This document shows, one piece after another, positions 34,450 through 42,242 of a stretch of 64,000 nucleotides of DNA; position 1 is the stretch's first letter; the number at the start of each line of letters is the position of its first letter. Location: contig NZ_AUME01000010.1 of NCBI RefSeq assembly GCF_000430525.1, positions 19,963 to 83,962 on the forward strand, read 5' to 3'. The notes beneath the pieces are model-generated. The model ran no database searches, was not told where the DNA came from, and saw only the letters and a program-made list of their open reading frames with translations. Made by a program: the position numbers and the translations under genes. The stretch is from Prevotella corporis DSM 18810 = JCM 8529. Its GTDB lineage: Bacteria; Bacteroidota; Bacteroidia; Bacteroidales; Bacteroidaceae.

Positions 34450-34538
34450 GGAAGTATGGCAGAGTGACCGAATGCGCTGGACTCGAAATCCGGTATACGC
34501 CTTTCCGCGTATCGGGGGTTTGAATCCCTCTACTTCCG
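34450..34538 (+). tRNA. tRNA-Ser (anticodon CGA)
   Basis: An 89-base class II tRNA. The acceptor stem GGAAGTA (34450-34456) pairs with TACTTCC (34531-34537) with discriminator G. The anticodon stem CTGGA/TCCGG encloses loop CTCGAAA with anticodon CGA. The long variable arm (TATACGC against GCGTAT) is typical of serine tRNAs, and the T loop is TTTGAAT. The terminal CCA is not encoded. Confidence 0.95.
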
Positions 34539-34581
34539 CAAGTTGATAGTAAAATCTATCTAAGAATATTTGATTTTTTTG

Positions 34582-34615
34582 TTTGAGGCTTAAGTCGTGC
34601 GGCTTAAGCCTCAAA
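34582..34615. terminator. Long perfect hairpin downstream of tRNA-Ser
   Basis: TTTGAGGCTTAAG (34582-34594) pairs perfectly with CTTAAGCCTCAAA (34603-34615), loop TCGTGCGG. It is preceded by a T run (which would serve the minus strand) and lacks a strong T run after it. It probably ends the tRNA transcript. Confidence 0.6.
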
Positions 34616-34722
34616 TTCATATTATGACTTTCTGGTAAAATTATTATAAAAGAGTATTTTGAGAAACAATTAAATATATATAAAAAGGAGCAGAAGTAAT
34701 TCTTATATTCGATGTTTTAATG

Positions 34723-34730
34723 TACCTTTG
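34723..34730 (+). promoter_or_regulatory. -7 box of the BspA-like gene
   Basis: TACCTTTG matches TAnnTTTG. Transcription near 34737 would leave a leader of about 180 bases before the ATG at 34916. No clear -33 element. The leader has no motif I recognise. Confidence 0.5.
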
Positions 34731-34915
34731 CATCGTATTGTATAAATTACATATTAATCAGTGTTTTGTAATCGAAGAACTTAGGATAAAGAGAGATAAA
34801 CGTGAAGACAAGCATATCAAGGCATGCGCCTTATCATGCAATCCGTATGTTAGACTGGTCTGAGTGCTTTGCCCCAACAGCATATAATAATACAAAATAA
34901 TAATTAGTGAATTTT

Positions 34916-37387
34916 ATGAAACAAAATTACAACAACAAGAAAAAGCACCGCAGCGCATGGTTTGCGCTTGTGTTGCTGATGATAACGGCTCTGCCCATCA
35001 CCGCACAGAACGCGGGCGACAGATTCCAAGTCGATAATGGCTATTGGTATCAGGTTGTAGATGCCACAGCCAAAACCGTGAAAGTGACATACGCAAGCGA
35101 AAGGGCGACAAAGCCAGAAGCCAAAAGATTAGAGTTAAAAAGTCCCGAGGATGTTCTCACTATCGAAGACGCTTTGAGAGGCTACAACGGTACGGTGCCA
35201 ACTACAGAAAAAGATGAATTTGTATTAAAAACAGATTTTCTTGCTACTACTAAAGAAGAAGAACGAAAACATAAAATTAATGTAGTAGTAATTCCGGAAA
35301 CAGTCAAGTATAACAATATAGACTGGACAGTGGTAGCCATCGGCTCCTATGCATTCATCAATGAAAGGGGAGTTGGTAATGTGGAGCTTCCTGAAACGAT
35401 AGAAGCCATTGAGGACGCCGCCTTTTATCAATGCAGTGTCACGATGATGAATTTCCCAGCAAATCTGAAGTACATCGGTTGGCGTGCCTTCTACAAAACC
35501 AATTTGTCTCCTTATTCCTTTAAGGAAAGTAATAAGAAAAAGAAGAAAATAGCCTATGTTTATTATACGAAATCTAATGAACCTATCAAAATTCCTGGCT
35601 CAACTGCCATAGGTCCCCAAGCCTTTGAAGGAAGTTTTTCAACTTCAAAATTTGAGTGTTCAAATATAACATTCGTGGGATATCAGGCTTTCAAGGGAGG
35701 CAAATTTGATATAACAACACCCATTCCTGCAACAGCGAAGATTGGTGAACAGCCCGACGATAACAAAATTAAGGCGATGTATGACAACCTGCCCGCAGGC
35801 ACTGACCAACGTTCGGGCGTGGAATCCTTTACAGAATTCACTGGCAAAGTAAGTTTGGCTGAAGGTCCGACAACCATCCCTGCTGGCATGTTTGAAAAAG
35901 CCTTTGAATACTTAAATCCATTTGTTATTCCTTCTTCTGTGACTTCCATAGGCGAAAGAGCTTTCGCAAAAACTGGTATCAAAAGTTTCCAAGGCTTGTC
36001 TGCAGTAAAGAAAATAGGCGCAAGGGCTTTCGAAAATTGCATTCAGTCAAGTGACATTCTGATTGGGGAGCAAGCTGAGTATATAGGCGATGGTGCCTTC
36101 GCAGGAAATAGCTACCTGCCAGGATTTACCTTGAAGGGCAGTGCCAACTGCAAGATTGGTGCGGGGATTTTTGAGGGCTGTCCCGGATTGGAATATATAG
36201 ACATACGAAACATGAAACAGGTATCTGGCAATGAAGACTACCTCAAAAATTTGTCGCGTGCATTTAACACCGATGCCAATCCGAACAAGACATTCACGGC
36301 AGGACTGCCAACTCACACCGTTGTTTATCTTCCCGATGCAGCGGACATCACCTTTGCAGCAGGTCAGGACGTGAATTTTGTCAAGTTTGACGGTACATGT
36401 ACCAAGCTGAGCTTGCAGGATCGTGCAGAATATGAGTTCCCCTATGCCATCAAAGCAAGTCAAGCGGTTTACAACAAATGCAATATGACTACTAAAAAAG
36501 TCAATATACCGCGTGGGTACAATAATAAACCATTAGATTTTTACCTTTATAATGAAGATAACAACTCCCTGACCTCTTACCGCGACTTCTCTAAGTTTGC
36601 TGATGGCAAGCACTGCTTCACCATTTTCCTGCCATACGCCGTGAAATTACCAGACGGCATACGCGCATACAAGTTGGACTATCAGTACAATAAAGATTAT
36701 TTCACATACGAGCCAGACCTAGAAAACTTTCCAGATTATCCTAACGGTTACCCATTAGATTCAGGTACAGAATTCTATGTTTTCCAGCCAATAAAAGACG
36801 GCAGTACGCTCGATGCAAACAGGCCTTATCTCCTGCGCATCACGAATGCAAACAGCGACAACTCTAACTCTAAGGCATTTACGGCAAACAATGTGGAAAT
36901 AGCTAAGTCACCAACTGAAAAGTTTGAAACAGCAGGAGGACGTTTAAAGCCTATTGGCTTCGACGCCACCAAGCCTGGCCAGTCTTTCAGTTTCCGTGGC
37001 AGTACTGAAAAGTTTCCTTTTGAGATTTATGGTGAAGATTATAATAGACAACCTTATGTGCTGAGCATAGCAGAGAAGAATACCATAGAAGGAAAGAAGG
37101 AGATTGATGTATGGCAACAAATGAAGAATGGTAAGCCTGAAGGTTATCCTATACCTCCATTCCGTGGTTTTGTTTATCTTATCCCGGGGACTTCAGGTGC
37201 CAAGCGGTTCATGGTGCTCTCGGAAAGCAAGCCTACGGGCATTAGTAATGCGACAAATGATGCCGATGCACAACAAGACGTACAGCGCATATACACCATG
37301 GACGGTCGCTATGTAGGCACCAACTTCGACAGTCTGCCATCGGGCATATATATCATGAAGGGTAAGAAAACATTAAAAACGAAATAA
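34916..37387 (+). CDS. BspA-like leucine-rich-repeat surface protein
   Basis: An 823-residue exported protein. The ATG at 34916 gives a signal peptide (basic KKKHRSAWF, then FALVLLMITALPITAQN); a GTG three codons earlier is possible. Residues about 100-470 contain LRR_5/BspA-type repeats with the recurrent IGxxAF core (IGSYAFINERGVGN, IGERAFAKTGIKSF, IGARAFENC). The C-terminus ends IYTMDGRYVGTNFDSLPSGI and then IYIMKGKK, resembling the terminal sorting domain of secreted Bacteroidota proteins. BspA proteins bind host or microbial ligands. A small gene follows one base after its stop. Confidence 0.88.
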   Translation: MKQNYNNKKKHRSAWFALVLLMITALPITAQNAGDRFQVDNGYWYQVVDATAKTVKVTYASERATKPEAKRLELKSPEDVLTIEDALRGYNGTVPTTEKDEFVLKTDFLATTKEEERKHKINVVVIPETVKYNNIDWTVVAIGSYAFINERGVGNVELPETIEAIEDAAFYQCSVTMMNFPANLKYIGWRAFYKTNLSPYSFKESNKKKKKIAYVYYTKSNEPIKIPGSTAIGPQAFEGSFSTSKFECSNITFVGYQAFKGGKFDITTPIPATAKIGEQPDDNKIKAMYDNLPAGTDQRSGVESFTEFTGKVSLAEGPTTIPAGMFEKAFEYLNPFVIPSSVTSIGERAFAKTGIKSFQGLSAVKKIGARAFENCIQSSDILIGEQAEYIGDGAFAGNSYLPGFTLKGSANCKIGAGIFEGCPGLEYIDIRNMKQVSGNEDYLKNLSRAFNTDANPNKTFTAGLPTHTVVYLPDAADITFAAGQDVNFVKFDGTCTKLSLQDRAEYEFPYAIKASQAVYNKCNMTTKKVNIPRGYNNKPLDFYLYNEDNNSLTSYRDFSKFADGKHCFTIFLPYAVKLPDGIRAYKLDYQYNKDYFTYEPDLENFPDYPNGYPLDSGTEFYVFQPIKDGSTLDANRPYLLRITNANSDNSNSKAFTANNVEIAKSPTEKFETAGGRLKPIGFDATKPGQSFSFRGSTEKFPFEIYGEDYNRQPYVLSIAEKNTIEGKKEIDVWQQMKNGKPEGYPIPPFRGFVYLIPGTSGAKRFMVLSESKPTGISNATNDADAQQDVQRIYTMDGRYVGTNFDSLPSGIYIMKGKKTLKTK

Positions 37388-37388
37388 G

Positions 37389-37625
37389 ATGAACACTGAA
37401 GATAAAAATATAAGCAACGCTGCCGGCGACAGACGCACCTACCTCTCGCCACGCACCGAAATCATTACAATGGGTACAAGCAACCTTGTAATGGGAAGTC
37501 CCATCGAAATACCAATTGACAGTCCCGGTGCCACTGATGCCAATGGCAAGCAGTGGCAGGGTGACTTCGACTCGTGGGACGAAGTTGATGCCAACCCCTA
37601 TAAAAAAGCAAAGAGTGTTTGGTAA
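37389..37625 (+). CDS. Small hypothetical protein paired with the BspA-like gene
   Basis: A 78-residue protein starting one base after the stop of the surface protein, so translation is probably coupled. It has no signal peptide. Features: a YLSPRTEIITMGTSNLVMGS block in the middle, then IEIPIDSPGATDANGK, and an acidic/aromatic end with DFDSWDEVDANPY. Small proteins of this style, with a short block ending in a small-residue turn and a Trp/Asp-rich tail, occur in Prevotella genomes beside surface proteins; I know of no function. Two hairpins follow directly, so the operon ends here. Confidence 0.72.
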   Translation: MNTEDKNISNAAGDRRTYLSPRTEIITMGTSNLVMGSPIEIPIDSPGATDANGKQWQGDFDSWDEVDANPYKKAKSVW

Positions 37626-37627
37626 CT

Positions 37628-37645
37628 CTCGGCATGTGTGCCGAG
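37628..37645 (+). other. Hairpin just after the small gene
   Basis: CTCGGCA (37628-37634) and TGCCGAG (37639-37645) with a TGTG loop, three bases after the stop codon. No T run follows. Confidence 0.5.
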
Positions 37646-37678
37646 AATAGTCATGCAACCAGTCATGACATAATACAA

Positions 37679-37722
37679 AAGTGGGAGGGAAACCAATGTT
37701 TCCCTCCCACTTCGTGTTTTAT
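37679..37722 (+). terminator. Terminator of the BspA-like operon
   Basis: AAGTGGGAGGGAAAC (37679-37693) pairs perfectly with GTTTCCCTCCCACTT (37698-37712), loop CAAT, followed by CGTGTTTT. A very stable 15-pair stem. Confidence 0.85.
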
Positions 37723-37808
37723 ATCCACTCATCTGTTATCGACCAGCATTTAATATCAGCTGCTTTTGTGTGGCATCTCTACTTTACTACCTTTGCCCCA
37801 AAAATTAT

Positions 37809-38058
37809 GTTGTCTTATATTAGTGTCCGGTAAAACTTTCCTCTCCAATTCGTTGTAATAAAGAATGCTTATAAAAGTATCATTTGGGGTATTTTTCTTT
37901 GAATATTCGGCTAAATTTCATGCAAATAATAGTTTTTAGTAACGGTTACTATTTGAAACAAAAAGTAAGCCCCACTGGCTAAATGTGCCTGTATTGCCGA
38001 AAAACAAAGGCTTGTAGAACTTTCAATCAGTTTTTAGCGGACACCAATAGTTGTCTTA
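37809..38058. mobile_element. MITE-like element with 9-bp target duplication
   Basis: A 232-base segment (37818-38049) bounded by imperfect terminal inverted repeats: left TATTAGTGTCCGGTAAAA, right end (complement) TATTGGTGTCCGCTAAAA. It is flanked on each side by the identical 9-mer GTTGTCTTA (37809-37817 and 38050-38058), a target-site duplication. It has no coding frame. A short palindrome TAGTAACGGTTACTA lies inside (37937-37951). The tip TAGTGTCC is also found at the end of the IS256-type element at 63661, and 9-base duplications occur in that family, so mobilisation by an IS256-like transposase is plausible. Confidence 0.72.
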
Positions 38059-38119
38059 CAATATTCAGATCTGGCAAGCAAATTCAGGAAAAGACAAGGA
38101 GGTAGAGAACGGAAATCAA

Positions 38120-38181
38120 TAGCTTAGCTTTTGCTTTCTAAAAGGTCATCTTTTGTCTTACGAAAGATAAGCTTTTGGATC
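38120..38181. repeat. Intergenic AAAAGGTCA repeat, copy 3
   Basis: Units TTAGCTTTTG (38124-38133), AAAAGGTCATCTTTTG (38140-38155) and GAAAGATAAGCTTTTGGAT (38162-38180) follow each other in the same orientation. The core matches the copies at 10112-10176 and 21095-21158. It sits just after the stop of the minus-strand permease gene. Confidence 0.55.
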
Positions 38182-38229
38182 ACGTTTCCTAATGCCTCCC
38201 TTCTCATTGAAAGGAATTTATCTTTTTTT

Positions 38230-39531
38230 CTATCCCAATATGAAATTCAACACGAAAAGAACGCTGAGAATGCAAAGCGTCCAATTCAGACTCTGCCATT
38301 GTTTAGTACAAAGTTTCATGATGACAAAAGCAAGAATACCAAGACAGATTCCATCGGCAATAGAGTAGCAGAGTACCATTGTTATCATGGTGATGAAAGC
38401 TGGAAATGCTTCGCTGATGTCATTGAGATTGATTTTCTTGACTGAATCAATCATCAAAACGCCAACCATCACCAAAGCACCGCTGGTTGCTGCACTTGGA
38501 ATCAGCAGGAATATGGGTGAGAGGAGTAGGGATATCAGAAACAGACAGCCTACAACTAAAGACGTCAGGCCCGATTTTCCGCCTTCTGCTATGCCACTTG
38601 CACTCTCAACATAGGTGGTCAGTGTGGAGCTGCCGAGCATGGCACCACAGGTTGTGCCGATAGCATCGCTCATCATCGCCTCTTTTACATGAGGGATGGT
38701 GCCGTCCTCCTCGATGATACCTGTCTTGTCTGCAAGTCCCATGAGTGTTCCAATAGTATCAAATATGTTGATGATGAGCAATGAGAAAACCACTAATGCA
38801 GTTTTGAGACTCAACAATCCTGAAAAATCGAACTTGAAGAAGATGGGAGAAATATCTTGTGGTACAGAAACTGGTAACCAACCTTCGGGAATATTTGTTA
38901 CCCCCATCGGTATTCCCAATATTGTTGTGGCTATGATGCTCCAGAAGAGTGCTCCTTTTACGTTTCTTGCCATAAGGATGCCACTGAGCAAAATGGCGAA
39001 TATGCCCAACAAGCAAGGTGCCGTGAACGCTCCAAGCCCGATAAATGTTCCTTCCTTCTGTACGATAATCTCTGCATTCTTCAATCCTATGAATGCAATA
39101 AACATCCCGATTCCGGCAGAGATTGAGTACCTGAGGTTGGTTGGGATGGAATCCAAGATCATTTCGCGGACATTAAAGAAAGTGATAATGATAAAAGCCA
39201 CACCCTCTATCAGCATTATAGCCAAGGAGTGTTGCCACGAGTAGCCCATTGCCTGACAGATGGTGTAGGCGAAGAAGGCATTAAGGCCCATTGACGGTGC
39301 TTGCGCAAAAGGCAATTTAGCCATAAATGCAAGGAGAATAGTTGCTATGGCGGAAGCCAATGCCGTTCCGGTAAACAATGCCCCTTTGTCCATTCCTGTT
39401 GAGGAAAGGATGTCTGGGTTTACGGCAAGGATGTAACTCATTGTCAGGAAAGTGGTTGCTCCGGCAATGATTTCTGTACGGAGCTTCATAGTCTTGTTAT
39501 TGAAGCCCAGAGCCTTTTCAAGAAAATTCAT
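38230..39531 (-). CDS. NCS2 family purine permease (AzgA-type)
   Basis: A 433-residue inner-membrane transporter with about thirteen helices. The opening RTEIIAGATTFLTMSYILAV, followed by FAQAPSMGLNAFFAYTI, is characteristic of the AzgA/GhxP branch that imports adenine, guanine or hypoxanthine by proton symport. The C-terminal half carries MLGSSTLTTYVESASGIAEG, also conserved. Which purine is carried cannot be read. Neighbouring genes (NudC, 5'-nucleotidase type) also deal with nucleotides, and all point the same way. Confidence 0.92.
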   Translation of the reverse strand: MNFLEKALGFNNKTMKLRTEIIAGATTFLTMSYILAVNPDILSSTGMDKGALFTGTALASAIATILLAFMAKLPFAQAPSMGLNAFFAYTICQAMGYSWQHSLAIMLIEGVAFIIITFFNVREMILDSIPTNLRYSISAGIGMFIAFIGLKNAEIIVQKEGTFIGLGAFTAPCLLGIFAILLSGILMARNVKGALFWSIIATTILGIPMGVTNIPEGWLPVSVPQDISPIFFKFDFSGLLSLKTALVVFSLLIINIFDTIGTLMGLADKTGIIEEDGTIPHVKEAMMSDAIGTTCGAMLGSSTLTTYVESASGIAEGGKSGLTSLVVGCLFLISLLLSPIFLLIPSAATSGALVMVGVLMIDSVKKINLNDISEAFPAFITMITMVLCYSIADGICLGILAFVIMKLCTKQWQSLNWTLCILSVLFVLNFILG

Positions 39532-39569
39532 AAATGATAAATTGAACAGTAGTTACTAAATACGTTTTA

Positions 39570-40352
39570 TTAATAATTGTTTTCCAACCAATTGTCAATC
39601 AGTTTGCGTGCTATCGACAATTTCTCAGGTAGTGTAGGCAGATTATCTTTACGAAACCATGCCCCTTTGGACAATTCACTCTCTTGTAACTTTATTTCTC
39701 CGCTCACATAGTCAGCATTGAATCCCACCATCAAGCCACATGGATAAGGCCAAGTTTGCGAGCCAAAGTAGGTCAGGTTTTTAATCTTGATTCCTGTTTC
39801 TTCCATCACTTCCCTATACACGGCCTCTTCAAGCGTTTCGCCTGTTTCTACAAAGCCGGCAACTAATCCGTAGAAATCAGATTTGAAGTTCTTTGCATGT
39901 ACAAGTAAAACTTCATCCTCTCGGTGAATGAGTACAATTACGGCAGTAGCAACTTGCGGCCATATTTCTCTTCCGCAATTCGTGCATTGTTTGGAAATCT
40001 CGGTATGAAGTTTCATTGGAGAGCCACATTTTCCACAAAATTGTGTGTTTTGATTCCAATAGAGCAGCTCATGACACTTTCCTGCTGCCAGATATAAGTC
40101 ACCTTGTAACTTGTAATAGCTCGCCCTCAAGTTACACATTTCAAAAGAAAGATCATTCGTGACGGGGGTGTCAATGTTCAGCGCCCTTACTTCATACCCG
40201 TTGATGGTAGGGGAGACTTTCATCACTTGTGTCCATGACCTCAAAGCAACAGGAGATTCCTCTGATAGCGGAATAGAATACCCTTTATCGGTTTTCTCCA
40301 ATAAAAGGTCTGATTTACAAAATATAAACCAATAATATTCCATGACATTCAT
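39570..40352 (-). CDS. nudC: NAD+ diphosphatase / NAD-capped RNA decapping (NudC)
   Basis: Cleaves NAD(H) to NMN and AMP and removes NAD caps from RNA. The 260-residue protein has an N-terminal domain, a zinc ribbon (CGKCGSPM ... CTNCGRE, about residues 113-137), and the Nudix box GFVETGETLEEAVYREVMEE followed by TGI. The NudC-specific SQPWPFPxS motif appears as SQTWPYPCGLM. Length matches the family. It is between the purine permease and a 5'-nucleotidase-type gene on the same strand. Confidence 0.94.
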   Translation of the reverse strand: MNVMEYYWFIFCKSDLLLEKTDKGYSIPLSEESPVALRSWTQVMKVSPTINGYEVRALNIDTPVTNDLSFEMCNLRASYYKLQGDLYLAAGKCHELLYWNQNTQFCGKCGSPMKLHTEISKQCTNCGREIWPQVATAVIVLIHREDEVLLVHAKNFKSDFYGLVAGFVETGETLEEAVYREVMEETGIKIKNLTYFGSQTWPYPCGLMVGFNADYVSGEIKLQESELSKGAWFRKDNLPTLPEKLSIARKLIDNWLENNY

Positions 40353-40396
40353 ATTGCTTTCGTTGCACAGAAGAAGGATTCTTTATTGATGGAGCG

Positions 40397-42145
40397 CTAT
40401 TCTCCAAATAAGATTTTTTTATCTCTTTTGGCTGCAGCCTTCACCCACTTTTCTGGAATAAATTTCCAATTATTGAGTGGTTTTGGATTCATTGTCTTGG
40501 CTTTTTCTATCTCTTGCATGAGATAGTAACGTTGATCGAGCTCACTTCTCCATATCACCCTGTTCTTCAATGAATCTTGTGGAATTCCGGCACCTTTGGT
40601 AAGAAGTTCTCCTCCACCATTTCCTCTGTAGCTATTCACTGCCACTTTATATAACTTCTTTTCATTAAAGGGCTCACCATTACTCATTCTCAGAATGTTG
40701 ACCTTCTTTCCTTCCGGCTTGGTGACATCAACTTCATAGTCTATTCCGGCAGCAGAGTCAAAATTAAACGAGAGGTTCTTGAATCCCAATCGTTGTGCGT
40801 CGTTCTTTGTATTTGACAGCAGTAGGAGATGGTCGTCAGGTGATTTCATTGTGTTTACCCAAAGGGAATAGCTCATCTCAAGATGTTTTCTGATTTCCTC
40901 TCCCGTCAATTGCATTACATATAATTGATTCTCATATTTGTAGAGCTTAAACATGTCTGCAACGGTTATAGGCCCTTCTTTTATGGAAGAATTGAACTGT
41001 AATGGTGCGTTGAATGCAATGTCTGCATGAGTGATTTTCAATTCCAATTCCAGAATCAAGTCGTTGAATGCCGAACTTCCAAAATAGCAGTCGTTAGAAT
41101 AGATTGTTTTTTTGAATGTACCGATTTCCCTCTCTGTCCATGTTCTTACATCTTCAATGTTTCGTTGAAAATGGCTTATAAAGTCGGTGTCTATGGGGAG
41201 CGTGCTAATATCTACTAATTCTCCCTTAATGTTAGAAATATCATATTTTTTTTCCGTATTGTCTTTCTTTTGTTTAAGCGTAATTGTGGCTACGCCCACC
41301 TTCAGCGCATTATTTGCCGGGTTGAGGCAAATTACTTGTTTCCCCTCCGAATTGGTAACGGTGGCATTTCTTGTCGTGTGGTCATGTCCGAAGAAAATAA
41401 CGTCAAATCCTGCTACCTGTTCAGCTATCATCTTTGAGGCATCCTCCATATATTCTGGAGTTTCTATGCCTCCATCCCATCCTGAATGGAACAAGCCAAC
41501 AACGACGTCTGGATGTTCTTTCGTCTTCACTTCCTCCATTGTTTTCTTGGCACAACTAATCATCTCCTCAAAATGGAGTCCTTCCCATAAATTTTCTTCC
41601 AGCCAATTAGGAATAGCAGGAGTTATCAAGCCAATCACGGTAACTCTCACTCCGTTGGGTTTCTCTATTGTATAATAGGGCAGTACATAAGGTTTATTCG
41701 TTTTTGTATCAATGATATTTGCCCCGATGACGGGACATTTTAATTCACTTATCCATTTGTCATATACCGAATGCCCTGTTTCCACATCATGATTGCCCAA
41801 TGATGCAACATCATATTTCATATAATTCAGGATGCTTGCTGCTATGTTCTCCTGTTCTTTTTTTATGTAGTTATAGTAATACGCAATTGGCTGCCCCTGC
41901 AATATATCCCCATTCTCTAATAAATAAATATTATCAGGATGAGCTTGTTTTCTCAACGAGTTGATATAAGTTGATACACGTGCCATCGACCCATTTGTTT
42001 CTTTCCGTTTGATAAAATCGTATGGGAAAAAAGAGCCATGAACGTCAGTAGTCTCAACGAGTTTTATTGTAATTTCATTGTCTTGTGCAAAACAATTTGA
42101 ACCTGATAGAAGAAATGCCATAAAAGCAATAAAAATTCGATACAT
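40397..42145 (-). CDS. Secreted 5'-nucleotidase / cyclic phosphodiesterase family
   Basis: Metallophosphatase that removes phosphate from nucleotides in the periplasm. From the ATG at 42145 the protein has 582 residues, beginning MYRIFIAFMAFLLSGSNCFA, a signal peptide; the frame is open further upstream but those residues would hide it. The metallophosphatase domain shows TTDVHGSFFPYDF, GNHDVETG and FFGHDHTTR (metal ligands), and the C-terminal substrate domain includes YRGNGGGELL. A -7 box on the minus strand at 42178-42171 fits this start. Substrate range (2',3'-cyclic or 5'-nucleotides) is not certain. Confidence 0.92.
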   Translation of the reverse strand: MYRIFIAFMAFLLSGSNCFAQDNEITIKLVETTDVHGSFFPYDFIKRKETNGSMARVSTYINSLRKQAHPDNIYLLENGDILQGQPIAYYYNYIKKEQENIAASILNYMKYDVASLGNHDVETGHSVYDKWISELKCPVIGANIIDTKTNKPYVLPYYTIEKPNGVRVTVIGLITPAIPNWLEENLWEGLHFEEMISCAKKTMEEVKTKEHPDVVVGLFHSGWDGGIETPEYMEDASKMIAEQVAGFDVIFFGHDHTTRNATVTNSEGKQVICLNPANNALKVGVATITLKQKKDNTEKKYDISNIKGELVDISTLPIDTDFISHFQRNIEDVRTWTEREIGTFKKTIYSNDCYFGSSAFNDLILELELKITHADIAFNAPLQFNSSIKEGPITVADMFKLYKYENQLYVMQLTGEEIRKHLEMSYSLWVNTMKSPDDHLLLLSNTKNDAQRLGFKNLSFNFDSAAGIDYEVDVTKPEGKKVNILRMSNGEPFNEKKLYKVAVNSYRGNGGGELLTKGAGIPQDSLKNRVIWRSELDQRYYLMQEIEKAKTMNPKPLNNWKFIPEKWVKAAAKRDKKILFGE

Positions 42146-42170
42146 ATTAAATGTGTTGTAAACCAATGTG

Positions 42171-42178
42171 CAAAAGTA
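42171..42178 (-). promoter_or_regulatory. -7 box for the 5'-nucleotidase-type gene
   Basis: TACTTTTG on the minus strand matches TAnnTTTG, 25 bases before the ATG at 42145. No clear -33 element. Confidence 0.5.
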
Positions 42179-42242
42179 CAAATTAAAAAGAAATGTAGGA
42201 AATATGTTTAATAAGAATGTTCCGAAGATTTCAGATAGGCAA

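Noticed and set aside
34582..34615. Perfect 13-pair hairpin considered as a small RNA or CRISPR-like repeat
   Set aside because: It occurs once only in the window and lies just after a tRNA gene, so a transcript end is the simplest reading.
38131..38445. Plus-strand frame of 104 codons over the repeat and the permease 3' end
   Set aside because: It starts inside the AAAAGGTCA repeat and continues antisense to the permease; no coding character.
38696..39244. 182-codon plus-strand frame inside the permease gene
   Set aside because: It is antisense to a clear AzgA-type permease and has no promoter or homologue that I recognise.
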